Counted from the stretch's first letter, positions 11,840-24,112 are shown. The stretch: DNA of 64,000 bases from Heliocidaris erythrogramma (GCA_025617745.1 CM046864.1:31935239-31999238); one strand, 5' to 3'. Numbers and translations are program-made. The notes: generated by a model from the sequence alone, not told the origin.

Positions 11840-12485
11840 AGGACAATTAACCCCACGTGATATTCTAGATGCACCTATTGTCTGCTACGTCTTTCCATGG
11901 AGGCTGCCATTTTGTGCATGACACGGATCATTAGGTACCATATGCATTGATAATAGCCTACCTTTACAACAGATACGTCGCTTTGTTCTGATTGTATTAC
12001 GATTGTTATTGGCCATGGGCCTAGATAATTGACGACCCATGAGTTCTAATAGCCATCCTGTAAAGCAGATTCCTCGCTTTGTTTTGGTATTGTTACGATT
12101 GTCTCCGTCCTTGACGTCAATTCTCCGTCCTTGACGTATATTTTTTATGAAGTATATTTTTTATGAACAAATTAAGACCTTTTAAAAAATATATAAAACT
12201 AAACTTACATTTCAGAATATGTGACTTTATCTAATATATATTTGTCCTCTAAAAATCAATTACAAGTTAACGATGAAGGAAATTTTACTTGGGATGAAAA
12301 ATATGTTCGTGTACACATAAAGTAATGGCAGCCCCCTTATTATTGCTAGCAGACGATAACTTGGCTGGAAAATAGTGATTTATATCTATATCCTGTGTTT
12401 TTACATGAAATTGCATGTATCAAATAAGAGGCATATACTACACCATTCAAAATAAGCTAATTCATACGCTGAGGTTAATTTCCCT
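11840..12485. mobile_element. Kolobok-like MITE with TTAA target
   Basis: Terminal repeats are AGGACAATTAACC (left) and AGGGAAATTAACC (right, reverse complement), flanked on both sides by TTAA (11,836-11,839 and 12,486-12,489). A sibling unit at about 13,150-13,165 reads TTGTTTTAAGCTTGAG without an insertion and so serves as the empty site. TTAA duplication with AGG termini fits Kolobok; piggyBac also uses TTAA but has CCC termini. There is no coding capacity. Confidence 0.75.
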
Positions 12486-13560
12486 TTAAGCTGGAGTTAA
12501 CTATTGGGCGGGGAGAAACGATGACTTTCATGCTAAGATGCAGTTTGTCTTCGTCATGTTCATACCGCCAGTCAACATGACGATAATTAGCGGCCAAATC
12601 TCTTATTCGTTTAAAAAGCCGAACAGACAAGAAAGAGTTAGCTTTCAAAATAGAATTAAGAAGAATAGTCGAAATTATGATACAGGTGAAAGATTTAGAA
12701 GGAGAGAGGGAATTGTCTGGGTGTCAGTTTTTACAAAAAGCAGTTGTCATTATTATTTATTTTTTAAGCTCTAGTAAACGATGACTTTCAAGCTAAGATG
12801 CAGTTTGTCTTCGTCATGTTCATACCGCCAGTCAACATGATGATAATTAGCGGCAAAATCTCTTATTCGTTTAAAAAGCCGAACAGACAAGAAAGAGTTA
12901 GCTTTCAAAATAGCATTAAGAAGAACAGTCGAAATTATGATACAGGTGAAAGCTGGGTGTCAATTTTTACAAAAAGCAGTTGTCAGCTCTGGTTAATAAG
13001 AAGCAGTTTATCTCTATCCCGCTTTTGAACATGACCATAAAAAGCGGTCAATTCTATAACTCTTTTTAACAGACGAAAATAAAAGAAAATTATTTTGTAA
13101 AACTAGAATGAAAAGGCCCTCGGTCGCGATAGTGAAACAAGTATCTGATTTGTTTTAAGCTTGAGTTAACTATAGAGCGGGGAGGAACGAACTTTCAAGC
13201 TAAGATGCAGTTTGTCTTCGTCATGTTCATACCGCCAGTCAACATGATGATAATTAGCGGCCAAATCTCTTTTTCGTTAAAAAAGCCGAACAGACAAGAA
13301 AGAGTTAGCTTTCAAAATAGAATTAAGAAGAACAGTCGAAATTATGATACAGGTGAAAGATTGAGAAGGAGAGAGAGATTGTTCGGGCGTTAATTTAACA
13401 AAAAAATTAAAGCTCTATTAACTATAGAGCGGCGCTAAGAAGCAGTTTATCTTTATCCTGCTGTTGAACATGGGGAATTGATGATAAAAGAAATGAAGCT
13501 TTTTAACCATACAGAAAAGGACCTGTGTGGAGATTATGACACAAGCTCGTGATTGAGAAG

Positions 13561-13733
13561 CAGGGACCGCGGAACCGGGGGCTGGGGGCTGCAGCCCCCC
13601 CCCCCACTTTTTTTTCAGTAAACACGTGCAAACGTATGGCAGTGCAAAAATGTGGTTATACACGCAGCCCCCCTCCCCCCCCCCCCCCCCCCCACTTAGC
13701 CCCTCCACTTTCCAAGACGTTCGGCGGCCCCTG
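13561..13733. mobile_element. hAT-like MITE, subfamily 2
   Basis: The left end is CAGGGACCGCGGAACC; the right end is the reverse complement of CAGGGGCCGCCGAACG. The body is G/C-rich with two C runs. It belongs to the same subfamily as 6,609-6,902. No clean target duplication was seen. Confidence 0.55.
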
Positions 13734-14895
13734 AGGAGGACAATGAGAGAGAAGAAAAATCAATCGTCTCGCGAAGGCAGGGTGTGACTTAATCCTTGTT
13801 CTTTGAAAGGGGCGAATTCTATACCTCTTTGACATGGCGAAAAGAAAAGAAGGACGCATTTATAAACATTTTTTAAAGGTAGAACTAACTAGAGCAGGAT
13901 ACAATTTCTTTATTACGATTCTGTTTCATTCCATCGTTGTTTAATCTGGTAATAAGTAAAGAGCGAACCGAAAAGAGAGTCAGCTTTCAAAAGAAAGAAA
14001 TAAAACTGTGGAGATTATGAAACAGGTGCGTGATGTAGGAGAGAGAGAAAATCAATAATCGTGTGTTAATTCTTCAGCTTAAGAAAGCGGCGATTTCTAT
14101 TGCTCTTTCACAAGACGAAAAGTAAAAAAGTAAGATTCATATGCAGACATCAACGATCTCTGTCAATATTATTCTTGGTAAAGACTATAGTCTAATCAGT
14201 AATTTTGCCAAAATTGAATGACTTTGCCACAATCGAATCCAAGCTATAAAAAGAAAGCAAATAACATTGAAAGAAATCAAGTATACATGATTAATTTAGA
14301 AAAAGATATGACATAAAAACCTCTGAAAGTTTGAACCATAATCTAATACATTTCCCCGCACAAAATGACAGACTTACAAACCTTTTGACTATAGCTAGGT
14401 TAATCAACCCTTTAAGAAAATCATACCGGCATAGGAAAGGCTCAACGAAAAAAGCATGAAGTTGATGCGGGAAGCTTTTTCAGTGCCGTGAAACTACTTG
14501 ATTTGTTACCCTTTAAAGCGTTAGAATCCATGGCTTAAATGAATTAAAATTCATGTTTTCATGAGAAGAGATCCTAAAGAAACATAAGGACTAGTTTTTA
14601 TTAGAATTAATAAACGGTTGCTAAGGGCTTTATAAAAATCTATTTGACATTACAAACGGAAAATGCTGCATGACTGCAAAACGGAAGTCAAACTTTGGAA
14701 GCGCTTTTCTCGAAGAAATACTTTGCCACAGCCCTACTTTACTCAAGATTCAAAAGCTATTATCTCCACTAATACTCACTCTCTAGAGTTGAACTATATA
14801 CCAAATTAAAGCTTATGAAACGGAGAATAATAATCAATAATAAAATGCAATTTCAAAAAATGCGACTTCTGTCTCATTTTGACGTGACAGGTCAC

Positions 14896-15190
14896 ATATT
14901 TGTATTGTACATGATTATCTTCTCTTTAACAGGACACTCTCATCAAAATTTGTTTTGATAAGTGAGGGAGTAAAGGGATGATGGAGGAGACCACTAAATG
15001 TGTAGGCCGTTACCATGGTAACAAATAAATTTATGTATTATTGTTACCGCCTGTTTGATTATATTCACAAATTTAGTTTGGAATATAGTTTGGAATTTGA
15101 TTTATAAAAAAAAATCTGTTGCCATGGAAACAGAATTAATGAAGATGACATCTTTCAACTAAAGAATGAAATGTAAGTAACCAATATAAA
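14896..15190 (-). repeat. X-box repeat, second half of the split copy
   Basis: It continues the repeat interrupted at 9,800 and matches the reverse complement of about 22,910-23,250. It carries the perfect palindrome GTTACCATGGTAAC at 15,009-15,022 and GTTGCCATGGAAAC at 15,118-15,131. Confidence 0.8.
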
Positions 15191-15448
15191 ATATATAGCA
15201 ATTAGATTAACACCGTCAGCGATTAGAATCTGCTCGTTGGTTGTGAATGTGACCGCTATCATAATAGCTGTTACCAAAATTTGGTAGCTAATACAAAAAG
15301 TGGTGTTGTCTTTCTACCAGAATTTCTCTTTACTTGATTCCAATCTAGATCCAGAAGATTTGTGTTCGCTATTTAATGGGATACCAAAATTTTCACATTG
15401 AACATGACAAGACCTGCTACTTGATTCATTGCAAATTTTATTTATATA

Positions 15449-16576
15449 CAGTGCGTATCAGGAAAAAGTATACCCAACTTAATTAGCTTCTAAAATATAA
15501 ATTTATAACCTCTATGAGCTTGAAATTTATTTCATAGTAAAGAACAACTTATATTCTGTGCAATGATACCTTATATTCATAACTTTGCTGCCACGGATGA
15601 CTCAGCAGCAGGCTTTTCAAACAGTATTGTCAAACCAACTATGCATTAATTAGTTACTTCAGTTGGAAAACAATTGGTGAGTTATTTTCAATTGATTTTG
15701 TGCATTTGAATAGAAGAGGTTTTAAAGTCAACTCAAACTCAAGAAAGGGCTTATTACAAGCTAAATTTCAGATTTTTTTTTCCAATTGATAACACAATGT
15801 TGGCTTCATCTGCATACCTTTTTTCAGGAAAGCCTTTTTACTGAGTCATTAAAAATGGACATTGTTAATTCTCAACGTGTATCCTTCTTTTCTTCTTTTA
15901 GTCTTTAAGGTCAGTAAACCTTTCAGTCCATGTGTTATTCTCAAAAGCACCGTGTGCACCGTATGCAGGTGGAATGGTGCTATTGAGTTTTTAGTTATCA
16001 CGGGACAGGAAGATAGAAGGCTATTGAAATAAATTAAATATTGTCATCTGGATTGAAACAAAGTCATACGGAAGCTTAGATTACTTTAAACAATGAAGCA
16101 TTGAAGCACAAAGGAGAATTAAACTTTTTACAAAATATTTTAGACTAAAATAGCAACATTCGTTGCATCAGCGTCAGCCCACACTTAGAACAAGAAGATT
16201 TTGATTGACTCTTTTAAAAAATCCTTGGTGCTCAGTCATCCATGACAACAAGGTCATATGGAAGCTTACATCACTTTAAACAATAAAGCATTGAAGCACA
16301 AAGGAGAATTTAACTTTTTACAAAATATTTTAGACTAAAATAGCAACATTCGTTGCATCAGCGTCAGCCCACACTTGGAACAAGAAGATTTTGATTGTTT
16401 GACTCTTTTTAAAAAACCCTGGTGCTCAGTCATCCATGGCAGAAATGTCATGAATGAGGTACTATAGACAGACAATAAGCTATTCTTCACCATGAAGTAA
16501 ATTTTAAAGTCACATCGATTACAATATTTTAATTAGAAGCTATCAGAGTTGTGTATACTATTTTTGATAAGCACTG
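15449..16576. mobile_element. Tc1/mariner-like MITE with TA target
   Basis: The ends read TA|CAGTGCGTATCA and TGATAAGCACTG|TA. The terminal repeats extend inward with shared GTATAC and TAGCTTCTAA blocks. The TA duplication and CAGTG terminus are typical of Tc1/mariner. No transposase frame is present. Confidence 0.75.
16062..16445. repeat. 188-bp tandem duplication
   Basis: Two copies, beginning AGTCATACGGAAGC (about 16,063) and GGTCATATGGAAGC (about 16,251), run in parallel through TAGCAACATTCGTTGCATC and end at CAGTCATCCATG. They lie inside the mariner-like MITE. Confidence 0.9.
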
Positions 16577-17434
16577 TATTTATGTATCCATTTATTTGAA
16601 CTTATTCATACAGGCTAAAAGCATGATCAGTATAAAACTGTTTTGCATCATGTTCCTGATGCAACGGGAATAAACAATAAGGTATAGCATAAATTGGTAA
16701 CAATTTATAAGAAAAAAAGTAATATAGTTACATAATAAAAATATAAGTAATAAAATAATAAGTAAAAACAACAATAATAAACGGCTCTGAATATTTCAAA
16801 ACTAACAAATTGAGTATATTATGTAATGTTAAGCCGAATGTGGAATGTGGATAACATCCATGTACTAATGAGACTGCAGGATTACAAAAAAAAACATGAC
16901 CCGTAACTTTGTCGATTGTCATCTAAAATAAGAACCGTAAAAAGTCATCTTTGGAAATTTATTATTGAAAGTCACACAAAGATCATATACATACATGTAT
17001 ATCGATGATATTCATTAAGGTTAGCTGGCAACTAAATACGGTATAATTACAAATTTAGTGTTGATGTAGAGTGTAGCGACTTAAAATGACGAGTTGGCAA
17101 CTAATTAATATTGGTCACAGACCAGGGCGGCAAAGCGTCTCGTGATTGGGGGGGGGGGGGGGGGGGGTAAAGAAGACACTAGCAGAAAAAGAACTTCTGT
17201 GGGAAAGGGGGCATTAAGAGAAAAGGCACTTTTAAGGGAAAAGGGAAAGGCATAAATTGAAACGTTAAAGTGAATACATAAGTTTTAGACATTATATACC
17301 CTACATTTTGAAGCCATCTCGGGAAAGATTCAAATAATCCTATTTGTTTCTCTCTTTACATTACAGTGTGCAGTTGAGTGTGAGGGTCTGTATATTCCTT
17401 TAATTTCCAATCGAGCATAGCGGGCTGTGATACC
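16577..17434. other. No gene; AT-rich with a poly-G run
   Basis: AT-rich sequence with a run of about 20 G near 17,148-17,167 beside CCAGGGCGGCAAAGCG, perhaps another worn CAGGGCGG element end. The short minus-strand frames at 16.6-16.9 kb are compositional. Confidence 0.4.
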
Positions 17435-17612
17435 CAGTGGTGGATCGGGGGGGGGGGGGGGGCTTTTGGCGGAGCTTTTTAAAATTATCCCTGATTGACA
17501 TCTAGGACTTCAGCCCCCTATTTTGGCCTTTCCCCTTTTTCTTCCGTTTTTTCGCGTATCTCTCTTTCACATCGAGACTCCCCCACTTTGGAAAATCCTG
17601 GATCCGCCGGTG
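17435..17612. mobile_element. hAT-like MITE, CAGTGGCGGATCC family
   Basis: It starts CAGTGGTGGATCGGGG and ends CCTGGATCCGCCGGTG. Flanks GTGATACC (17,427-17,434) and GTGACATC (from 17,610) match at 6 of 8 bases if the last few element bases are lost. At 178 bp it is shorter than the 334-bp copy at 25,956. Confidence 0.6.
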
Positions 17613-17924
17613 ACATCAGATTCTTATGAAGAGGAAAAAAGTCATCCTAGTGGGGTTCAAAGTACAATGTCATCATGAAAGACTGGATAGACTCGTTGGC
17701 GTCGCTAGGCCTTTCTGAGTTGGAGGTGGGGGGGGGGGGGGGGAGTGTCGAGATCACTAATTTACCGACGAACCCGAGTCTGTGTGCCACCGATAACCGA
17801 TAAACCTTTGTTTGTGAACGACAACATTATTATTTATTTTTTTTGGGGGAGGGGCATGTGCAGAAGCAATTAACTAAATAATTTGTTCTCAACCTATATC
17901 AACCGTGAGTCTATTTTCATTTAA

Positions 17925-18175
17925 TGATTAATAATAATACATAACATTTATATTGCGCTGAATACATATGTTTCTAAGCGCCGAAGTAGTATTATTACCC
18001 TGGCTTTAGCTGAAAGCAGTCAAGGAATAAATTCCTACCATGTACCCATTTACATTGACATTGACATTCGTGCCATGGCGGGATTCGAACAGCGAACCAT
18101 GAGATCCACCATGAGATCCACCATGAGATCCACAGTCCGGTGACGTATCCACTATACCCCACGACACCTCTATTT
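17925..18175 (-). repeat. tRNA-derived SINE
   Basis: Read on the minus strand, a tRNA-like head (about 18,172 downwards, with CTGTTCGAATCCCGCC as B box) leads to a body with GCGCTTAGAAAC and a TTATTATTA tail near 17,928. A 12-13-bp unit, CATGAGATCCAC, is tandemly triplicated at about 18,097-18,132 inside the head. Confidence 0.65.
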
Positions 18176-18289
18176 GATAAATCTAATTCGAATAATTTTT
18201 TTTTTCCTTGCCAATATCTTATTAAAGCACCACCTACAATCACTTGTTCCACATCAAATGAGTGTTAATTTCATATTCGCGAGCGAGCC

Positions 18290-18700
18290 CCTTTTCTAAT
18301 GTTCGATTTTAATAATTATCATATTTAAGGGAATGTTAGGTTTTGACTGGGCGAGCGAGTGTAGAGAGCGAGCGGAAAAATAGTAATATCTCTCATTGAA
18401 AGAAATTGGCAGCATAAACGGAGTTTTCTTGGCAAGGGGCGGGGCAGGCACAATCGTATTTAAGGGAATGTTAATTTTGATTAGGCGAGCGAGCGTAGCG
18501 ACCGATCAAACTTTGTTGACACTTGTCTTTTGATAATAATGTATAGCATAAACGGGATCCTCTTTCTACGAAGTGGGGGGGGGGGGGGGCAAATCGTATT
18601 TAAGGAATGCAAATTTTATTTAAACTTTTTTTAAAATAATAATTGGTAGCATAAACGGGATCTTCTTTCTCCGAAGCGGGGCGGGCACAAGATATTTTAT
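18290..18700. repeat. ~135-bp tandem repeat
   Basis: Three to four degenerate units share TATTTAAGGGAATGTTA (about 18,324, 18,456 and 18,595), a GGCGAGCGAGCGTAGCG block and AGCATAAACGG (18,411, 18,545 and 18,648). The GCGAGCGAGCGTAGCG block reappears near 41,280 and 42,921 in the palindrome arms. Confidence 0.7.
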
Positions 18701-19650
18701 AAAATAAATGACTCTTTTTAGGGGTCAAAAGGGGACTTAATCGAACGAAAACGCCATGTATCAGAATGAAAGGGGCAATAATATTGAGGATAAATATGGC
18801 ACTCAACAGAGATGAAAAGGAGCACCTATTAGAAGGAAAGGATCACTTTATTGAAACAAAATTGAATAGGGGTACTTGTCTAAGTAAAACAGGTAACTAT
18901 CAGAATAGGGGAATAACAGATGAAGGGGTACTTATCAGCTTATGAGAATGCAAAAAAAAATGTTGCAAAGGAAAAAAAGCATCGAAGGAAAAGGGGCACG
19001 TAGCAGATTTGAATAGGGGTTTTATCAAAAAGGAACGTATATTTACAAAAGGGACATTTTTAGAGGTGAAAAGAGAACATTTGTTAATAATTAGATAAAT
19101 ATATATAGCTACTATATTAGTTATTCTGCTGTGCTGTGATGTAATGTAACAGAACTCCCAACAATTCTACTGAATAAGCACACATTATAAAGAAAAAGGG
19201 GTACTTTGGGGATATTTTTAAGATGAGAAACTGTTCACGCCCAGAACGTACCACTTTTGCATGTCTCCGACTGTCAGATGTACAACATTGGTTAGAACAT
19301 GGAACAATAAGCCATTTCGGAGATGCAATCTGAGCATGAGCAGATAAAGGTCATCTGTACCAAATTCTAAAACCCACTGACACTAATATTCGATATGTGC
19401 TCATGAATGTCATGTAATCATTATTCAATTATGCACTAATGGTGCATTCCATGATATCCAGGTGGAATTATTCTTTTTAAAGGGGGAAACAAAAGCTATT
19501 CATGAGGCACCTCTATCACTCCCAGAGTTATTTTTCTGAAGTGCACATAAAGGGACCCTCCATGTCTAAAATATCTGGATATTTGGGGTCATTTGTACCA
19601 TGCGCTAACCCCGAACTGGCTTATTAGCAGGGTTTTTTCATGTAAAGGGA
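18701..19650. other. No gene recognised
   Basis: A/G-rich sequence with GGGG-containing degenerate repeats such as AGGGGCAC and AAAAGGGG; no exon is supported. Confidence 0.4.
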
Positions 19651-19710
19651 AGAGATAGCTAAGCGGTATCGAGATTCCCAAACATGGGTGTCGATCCCGA
19701 GCGGGTGGGG
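19651..19710 (+). repeat. tRNA-like SINE head or tRNA relic
   Basis: A-box-like TAGCTAAGCGGTATCG and B-box-like GGTGTCGATCCC are spaced about as in a tRNA, with a CCCAAACATGGG hairpin between. The acceptor stem is poor. A poly-G run follows. Confidence 0.4.
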
Positions 19711-21329
19711 GGGGGGGGGGGGGCGCTGGGGGTTATATATTCCCCCTGAAATTTGAGGTGGGGATGGCCTGTATAATCCCAATATTTTTGGATGTGAGAA
19801 TTACAATACATCAACTTAAAACTATTAATTATCCAAATTCATTATTTAACAAATTATACAGAATTATACAGAAAACCATTTCGGGATGCTCTAAATGCAA
19901 GGTCATCCCCCAATCAGGAACACAGATCCACACCCCTGTTCCCAAGGAAAGTTATAATAAATGACCTTAAATTAAATTCCATGTATACAACTAAGGATTT
20001 ATTTTGTAATATATACTATCTATTACAAGATAAAAATCATCTGTCTTTCATTATGAAAATATAAAATCATATCCCATCGAAGATTAAATGTGCTGACTGT
20101 GTGGTAATTTTTTTTGCACAGATTTGCACATTCATTGACTTGCATATTAGAATAAATGTACATTACTCCACTAGAGTCCCGGTTGTTTTACTGTGTTTAC
20201 ATAATACAATACACAATATCATACATAACCCTCTTAATACTTAAGTCTGCTCTTCCCAAGAGTATAATTCCATTATCTCTATATGGATACATGACACATC
20301 ATCACTGAATATTGTTGTTTATTTCTCTCACTTTCTGATATGATGTTCCAGCTCCTGGAGATTGACCCATTGCATTCACATGACTTTATATTTTTTAAAA
20401 GGAAAATCCTATGTGGACTGCACAGTGAATTTATACCATAACCATAATGATATGTATTAATGTTATAATGTTCACATAACATATCATTTTTCCAGTTATA
20501 GTTAACGATAACTTATATTATAAAAATGAAATAAAGTTTGTCTTTTTCACGACAAATTAAAAGAAAAACCGAGATATCAAAGAATTTTTCAACCATTGAT
20601 TTAGTATGCAATATAGCAAATTGTAACTTAAAATTTTGGGGTAAATATGATTCACCATTATTCAAATAATTACAAGTATAATGTTAAAAACTGATGATTA
20701 ATCCTTGAATAATTCTGCATAATGATTATAATCATTTCATTTGTAGACTTTAATTGATTATTTATTCATTTATTTTTTTAACTTGATGCATTAGTGTACT
20801 TTGTTGCTCTGATAATAATCTTCACATTAGCATCAACCATAACATGTTAAAAGAGAGGGGTTTTATCATCCATAAGTTCTGTGTCTCTGACAGTAAAGGC
20901 CCGATCAGACTTAACCACTTGCACTACAATAAAATAGTTGGACACTGCCAGGGGCAGATTTGGGAGTGCAATTCGGTTATAGGGAACTGCTCTGTGACCG
21001 GCCCATCCATCCAACAACGTATATGTAGGCAAGTTTTCTTACATATTCAATATGATTTTGGTACATTATCAATATACCTTGGCAAGACCGACTTCCGAGT
21101 GGTCGACCAAATGATGAAAGCCATGCAGAAGTAATTTTGATGGGGTGGGTGCTATATAGCTCAAAATCAGCTTTACAGCTTTTAAAGTTTGTGAGCGAGC
21201 AACAATTTTGACACTGTTTAGTCAAAACACTTTTTTCTAATATCTAGAAAGATTTGAATTGAAAGCCCAGAATATATATATTAAGAATGGACATTTGCTT
21301 GCATGTTGTTCAATTAGGAATGTGTGGTA
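19711..21329. other. No gene recognised
   Basis: AT-rich sequence with short frames on both strands and no convincing splice-bounded exon or shared repeat. Confidence 0.4.
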
Positions 21330-21880
21330 ATTTTCAAATTCCAATAGTTTTAATTGAGTTAATTCAATAAAATTAAATTAAACCAAAAAAAGGTTAAAAT
21401 ATTAATGTTAATGTTTTGCATTGTTTCATGAAACAATGATATGCATAACATTGGCTTTATACAAATTATTGAGTCGATAATGCCATAAGGTCACTTTTCC
21501 TTTTGTATTTTATTATATGAAATTTCAAATATTTCAGTTTTCTTCTCCAAGAATGTAAAACAAAGTTTGACTCCTCGTAGAATGTGTACGATCATTATTA
21601 TAACTTATTGTGATACAATGAAGAGAATCTTTATAAACATCTATGAAAAAATGAAATATTTGAAATTTCATATAATAAAATACAAAACGAAATGTGAGCT
21701 CATCACCGGATCACTAATTTGCATGCAGCCCAAGTTAAGCATATCACTGTTTTACGAAACAATGCAAAACTTCAAAATGCAGTAAATCTCTTATTTTTAT
21801 CCGATTTTGATATTTTTTACTGTTTCGTTTATTTAATTTAACTCTACTGATTCAACTAAACTCATTATTTGGGTGGACTT
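21330..21880. mobile_element. Foldback MITE-like inverted repeat
   Basis: A perfect 36-bp inverted repeat (21,501-21,536 and 21,652-21,687, starting TTTTGTATTTTATTATATGA) forms the inner part. Outward similarity continues through GTTTTGCATTGTTTCATG (about 21,413) against CGAAACAATGCAAAAC (about 21,755). The outer ends are degenerate, so the borders are approximate. Confidence 0.65.
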
Positions 21881-22899
21881 GGCCTTTAAAGTAGCTATTC
21901 AAAGAAAATCACAAATATGGCAATTAATGTATCACTATAGAAACTGGGAAGCTTACAGATGGCAATCGTATAAGTTTTATGTCAACTGCGTATCTGATGA
22001 TTATAAAAACATAAATAAAAGCTCTTCTAAGCATCTGGAATATCCGAGGATTCGCCAGAAATATAGCGATGTTTTGATGTCGTCACACTAGGGACCGATC
22101 CTGCTTAAGCAAACGACGTCCTATAATGAATGAACGTAATTGCAATGCAATTATTTATCAAATTATAAAGAGTTTGGTATATTTAAACATGACCTTATTT
22201 CACACCATTCTAAAAGGGAAAGTGAAACTGATTCTGATAACTAAAATACACAGGAGAAGGGTCAGTGATCAATGAAATAAACCCCACTTTCAAATTGAAA
22301 AGCCCTCCGAATAATAGCACGGATGGTATTCGTTCCCTTTTGAAACGCCGAACATGCCCTGGTGCAAGCAGCTGAAAATACAATGGCGTCTTATTTTGTT
22401 TACAAGTGACTGATTCCTTTATTTTTTTAACGCTGCATTTTTCATCAAAATAATACCATACACGAAGTTAAGAGTGAGGCAACAGACTAACATTAAGACT
22501 GACGCTAGTCAAGTAAGAGAAATAAGTGAAGAGGAGATGACAAAACAGGCACTGAAAAATGTGTAAGATGTTATGGGACATCGTCTGCTTAGACAGGACT
22601 GGTCCCTGGTGTGTCGTCACACATCTCAGCAGCGTTCGAGGAGCTCTTCAGCTGCTATATCGGCGGCTGTATTTTACCGTTTTATAATTGATAATAATCA
22701 TTACTTCAAATGTTTCCAAGCGTTGAATTTGGATAACCTTGTTTAATTTATGCCATCTATGCAATAATAAGTATTAAGCCAATATTTAAAATCATTAAAG
22801 TTCTACTTTAAGACAAACAAGCTGATTCTGATAGCTACGGTGAAAAATAATAAGATTCATTTGATATTGTTCAAATTCAGTTTGTTTAACATTTTATTT

Positions 22900-23445
22900 T
22901 GTATTGGTAGGTCACATTTCTTTCTTTGAAAGATTTCATCTTCATTAACATTCTGTTTCCATGGCAACAGTTTTTATAAATCAAATTTAGCTCTACTCCA
23001 ATTAACTAACATTTTTAATGTAATCAAACAGACGGTAAAAGTTATTAGATGTTTACCATTATTTCATGTTGAAAACAACCATAGTATTTTGTTAGAAATA
23101 CAACACAATAATATATTTGTTACCATGGTAACGGCCTACACATGTCGTAGTCACATCTATCACCCATTTACTAAAAAATGTATAAGTGAGTGTCCTGTAA
23201 AATAGAAAATAATAATGGTCAATATCAATACTTACCTCTTTTTAAGGTAGCATCAAGGGATTTTGCTCAAATATCATTCTTGTTCTTACTGTTTCCATGG
23301 AAACAGCCATTTTCAAACACGACGGACACTTTTTATAACTCTTATTTGGGTTTTAATCAAGTGAGAAACTCTTGATACATTACTTTAGAATGTTACAATG
23401 TGTTTTTGTACTTTCTTAATCACGAATGCATGACAGTTTCTTATT
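22900..23445 (-). repeat. X-box repeat, uninterrupted copy
   Basis: The reverse complement reads continuously across the point at which the 5.1-kb element split the 9.4/15.0-kb copy. X-box-like palindromes are GTTTCCATGGCAAC (22,955-22,968), GTTACCATGGTAAC (23,119-23,132) and GTTTCCATGGAAAC (23,291-23,304). Their start-to-start spacings, 164 and 172 bp, match the monomer size of the 59-61 kb array. Confidence 0.8.
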
Positions 23446-24015
23446 GAAATCGACCCGAGTGTCGGTGTGCAAAGTGCTAACATCCGGCCGAGAAAGAGTG
23501 TCTGCGACGACATTCTCATGACCTTTCACATGTCGTATATCGGTCGAGAACTGCGAAATGAAGTCTAAATGCCTAATCTCGCGCGGACTGTAGCGATCTG
23601 GTTTCGCATTGAACGCGTAGATCAACGGCTTGTGGTCAGTGTAGATACAGAACTGCCTACCCTCTAGCATGTACCTGAAATGCTTGATGGTGAGATATAT
23701 AACCAAGAGCCCGCGACCGAATACGCTGTACCTAGTCTCTGCGGGTTGCAGTTTATGCGAAAAGAAAGCCATAGGCTGCCATGCGTCGCCCTGGAGTTGC
23801 TGAACCACTCCACCAACAGCCTTCGGATAAGCTAGCAGTGTACACGCTGCCAATTTGTCTTTGATCTCGGCAAATGCAGCATCGCATTCACGTGACCAGT
23901 CTAACGGTTTCCGTGACCGTTTGTTGCGATTTCGGAGAAGATCGGTTAACGGTAGGAGGGTCTTAGCACACTGGGGAATGAACCAGCCCACGCGTCTCAA
24001 TATGATGCACAACAT
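23446..24015 (-). pseudogene. Gypsy RNase H fragment
   Basis: This domain degrades RNA in RNA-DNA hybrids during reverse transcription. Recognisable Gypsy motifs are PLTDLLRN and AFAEIKDKLAA at the RT connection, then MAFFSHKLQPAETRYSV, FRYMLEGRQFCIYTDHKPL and VKGHENVVADTLSR. The segment that should carry the first catalytic Asp (a TDAS-type motif between AYPKA and VVQQ) is missing, so activity is lost. The upstream RT core is absent and the downstream end joins the X-box repeat. Confidence 0.85.
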
Positions 24016-24027
24016 TGTGCTTCACAT

Positions 24028-24112
24028 CCTGTATCGTAATATGTAAAGCGCTTTGATATTAGTTTACTTCTGAAAAGCGCTATATAAATAGACGTTATTA
24101 TTATTATTATTA
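24028..24112 (+). repeat. SINE/LINE 3'-tail fragment
   Basis: GTAAAGCGCTTTGA...AAAGCGCTATATAAATAG followed by (TTA)n is a common 3' tail of invertebrate SINE/LINE pairs. It occupies the position of the missing Gypsy reverse transcriptase. Confidence 0.6.

Larger units (their letters stand above)
10780..14115. repeat. Amplified internal units of the 5.1-kb element
   Basis: A composite unit recurs. Landmarks are AACTATAGAGCGG, CTTTCAAGCTAAGATGCAG, TTCATACCGCCAGTCAACATG, AGCCGAACAGACAAG, GTCGAAATTATGATACAGG and AAAAAGCAGTTGTCA. The clearest copies begin near 11,260, 12,490, 12,780 and 13,150; more diverged versions occur at 10,800-11,160, 13,480-13,560 and 13,740-14,110. Frames beginning MQFVFVMFIPPVNM in several copies merely translate the repeat and carry no known domain. 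Confidence 0.75.
9801..14895. mobile_element. 5.1-kb non-autonomous DNA transposon, GTGACC family
   Basis: The 34-bp terminal inverted repeats (9,801-9,834 and 14,862-14,895) start GTGACC and end GACAGAAGTCGC; they differ at two positions. Both flanks are ATAT. The related copy at 22.9-23.4 kb reads straight through this position with a single ATAT, so it is a natural empty site and the target duplication is 4 bp. The interior has no transposase frame and is mostly tandemly amplified sequence plus nested insertions. The superfamily is unassigned. It shares its first bases and an AAGTCGC edge with the 660-bp elements at 52.7 and 59.7 kb. Confidence 0.85.

Noticed and set aside
12538..13393. 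Three similar frames starting MQFVFVMFIPPVNM
   Set aside because: They are translations of the amplified unit within the 5.1-kb element, not a conserved gene; each is cut at a different point.
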